Assembly: GCA_024195265.1 (NCBI GenBank)
Contig: JAJLRJ010000004.1
Span: forward strand, 33,155,285 to 33,219,284
Direction: 5' to 3'
DNA length: 64,000 nucleotides
From: Dendrophyllia cribrosa
Lineage: Eukaryota; Cnidaria; Anthozoa; Scleractinia; Dendrophylliidae
The notes under the pieces are model-generated. The model was not told the origin of the DNA, searched no databases, and was given only the letters and a program-made list of their open reading frames with translations. The translations under genes were made by a program, and so were the position numbers. The number at the start of each line of letters is the position of its first letter. Position 1 is the stretch's first letter. Positions 63,838-64,000 of this stretch are shown piece after piece.

Positions 63838-64000
63838 GGGCCCGGTTGTTCGAAAGCCGATTAACGCTAACCCCGGATTAAAAGTTAACCGAGAATTTCA
63901 TTTCTCTGTTTAAAAATGTTTTCAAAAGGTCATTTGTAGGTAGCGGTGAAGACAATTTTAAGTCGAAACTGAACGGCAGAAAAGCGCGAACGCAATAGCA
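63838..64000. mobile_element. Left end of an inverted-repeat element cut by the window edge
   Basis: GGGCCCGGTTGTTCGAAAGC followed by CGATTAACGCTAACCCCGG has the look of a MITE terminus. The other end lies outside the window, so this rests on recall of similar elements. Confidence 0.4.

Overview
This is a eukaryotic, intron-rich, transposon-crowded window. The gene structure (split genes with GT-AG introns), the diversity of Penelope-like, L1/Tx1, Harbinger, hAT and tyrosine-recombinase remnants, and the many miniature inverted-repeat elements fit an anthozoan cnidarian, most likely a stony coral. That assignment is inference from recalled repeat and protein styles; no database was consulted.

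Host genes. Two paralogous genes lie head to tail on the + strand. Gene A (start codon 3998, stop 40022) and gene B (start 57252, stop 63552) each have six coding exons with identical intron phases (2,0,2,0,1). I joined the exons by eye and both frames close exactly, giving 315 and 268 residues. Each encodes a signal peptide, one mannose-6-phosphate-receptor-homology (MRH)-like domain spread over exons 1 to 5, a Thr/Pro-rich stalk, one membrane helix and a short cytoplasmic tail. By eye the domain lacks several of the residues that bind mannose-6-phosphate in classical members. Gene A is about 36 kb long because its introns, above all the 21-kb intron 4, are filled with transposons. A third, dead first exon (54554-54702) lies between the genes. 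Its upstream flank has been split by three nested insertions, and the matching uninterrupted sequence survives just upstream of gene B. A further first-exon fragment lies in gene A intron 1 at about 6531-6595.

Layout. 1-4 kb: upstream DNA with a MITE and a weak two-exon candidate. 4-9.4 kb: gene A intron 1, with TA-flanked inverted-repeat elements, LINE and Penelope pieces and a 90-base G run. 9.5-16.8 kb: intron 2, with a tyrosine-recombinase-like relic, a Penelope RT fragment, tandem and direct repeats, a MITE, an (ATTC)n tract and a LINE piece. 17.5-38.7 kb: intron 4, with a Penelope GIY-YIG relic, a second Penelope-type RT without visible endonuclease on the - strand, a two-gene Harbinger element, a near-complete L1/Tx1-type LINE, an hAT relic and LINE ends. 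38.7-40.0 kb: the last two exons of gene A. 40-46 kb: MITEs. 46.1-54.7 kb: the nested insertion complex, including a ~4.9-kb foldback element and a head-to-head Penelope palindrome with a hammerhead-ribozyme-like motif. 57.2-63.6 kb: gene B. The end of the window enters another inverted-repeat-type element.

The MRH-like tandem family is the only convincing host coding content. Everything else recognisable is mobile DNA, mostly broken. The best candidates for something new are the divergent MRH-like receptor family, the layered insertions with readable empty sites, the endonuclease-less Penelope-type RT and the hammerhead-like motifs in the Penelope ends.
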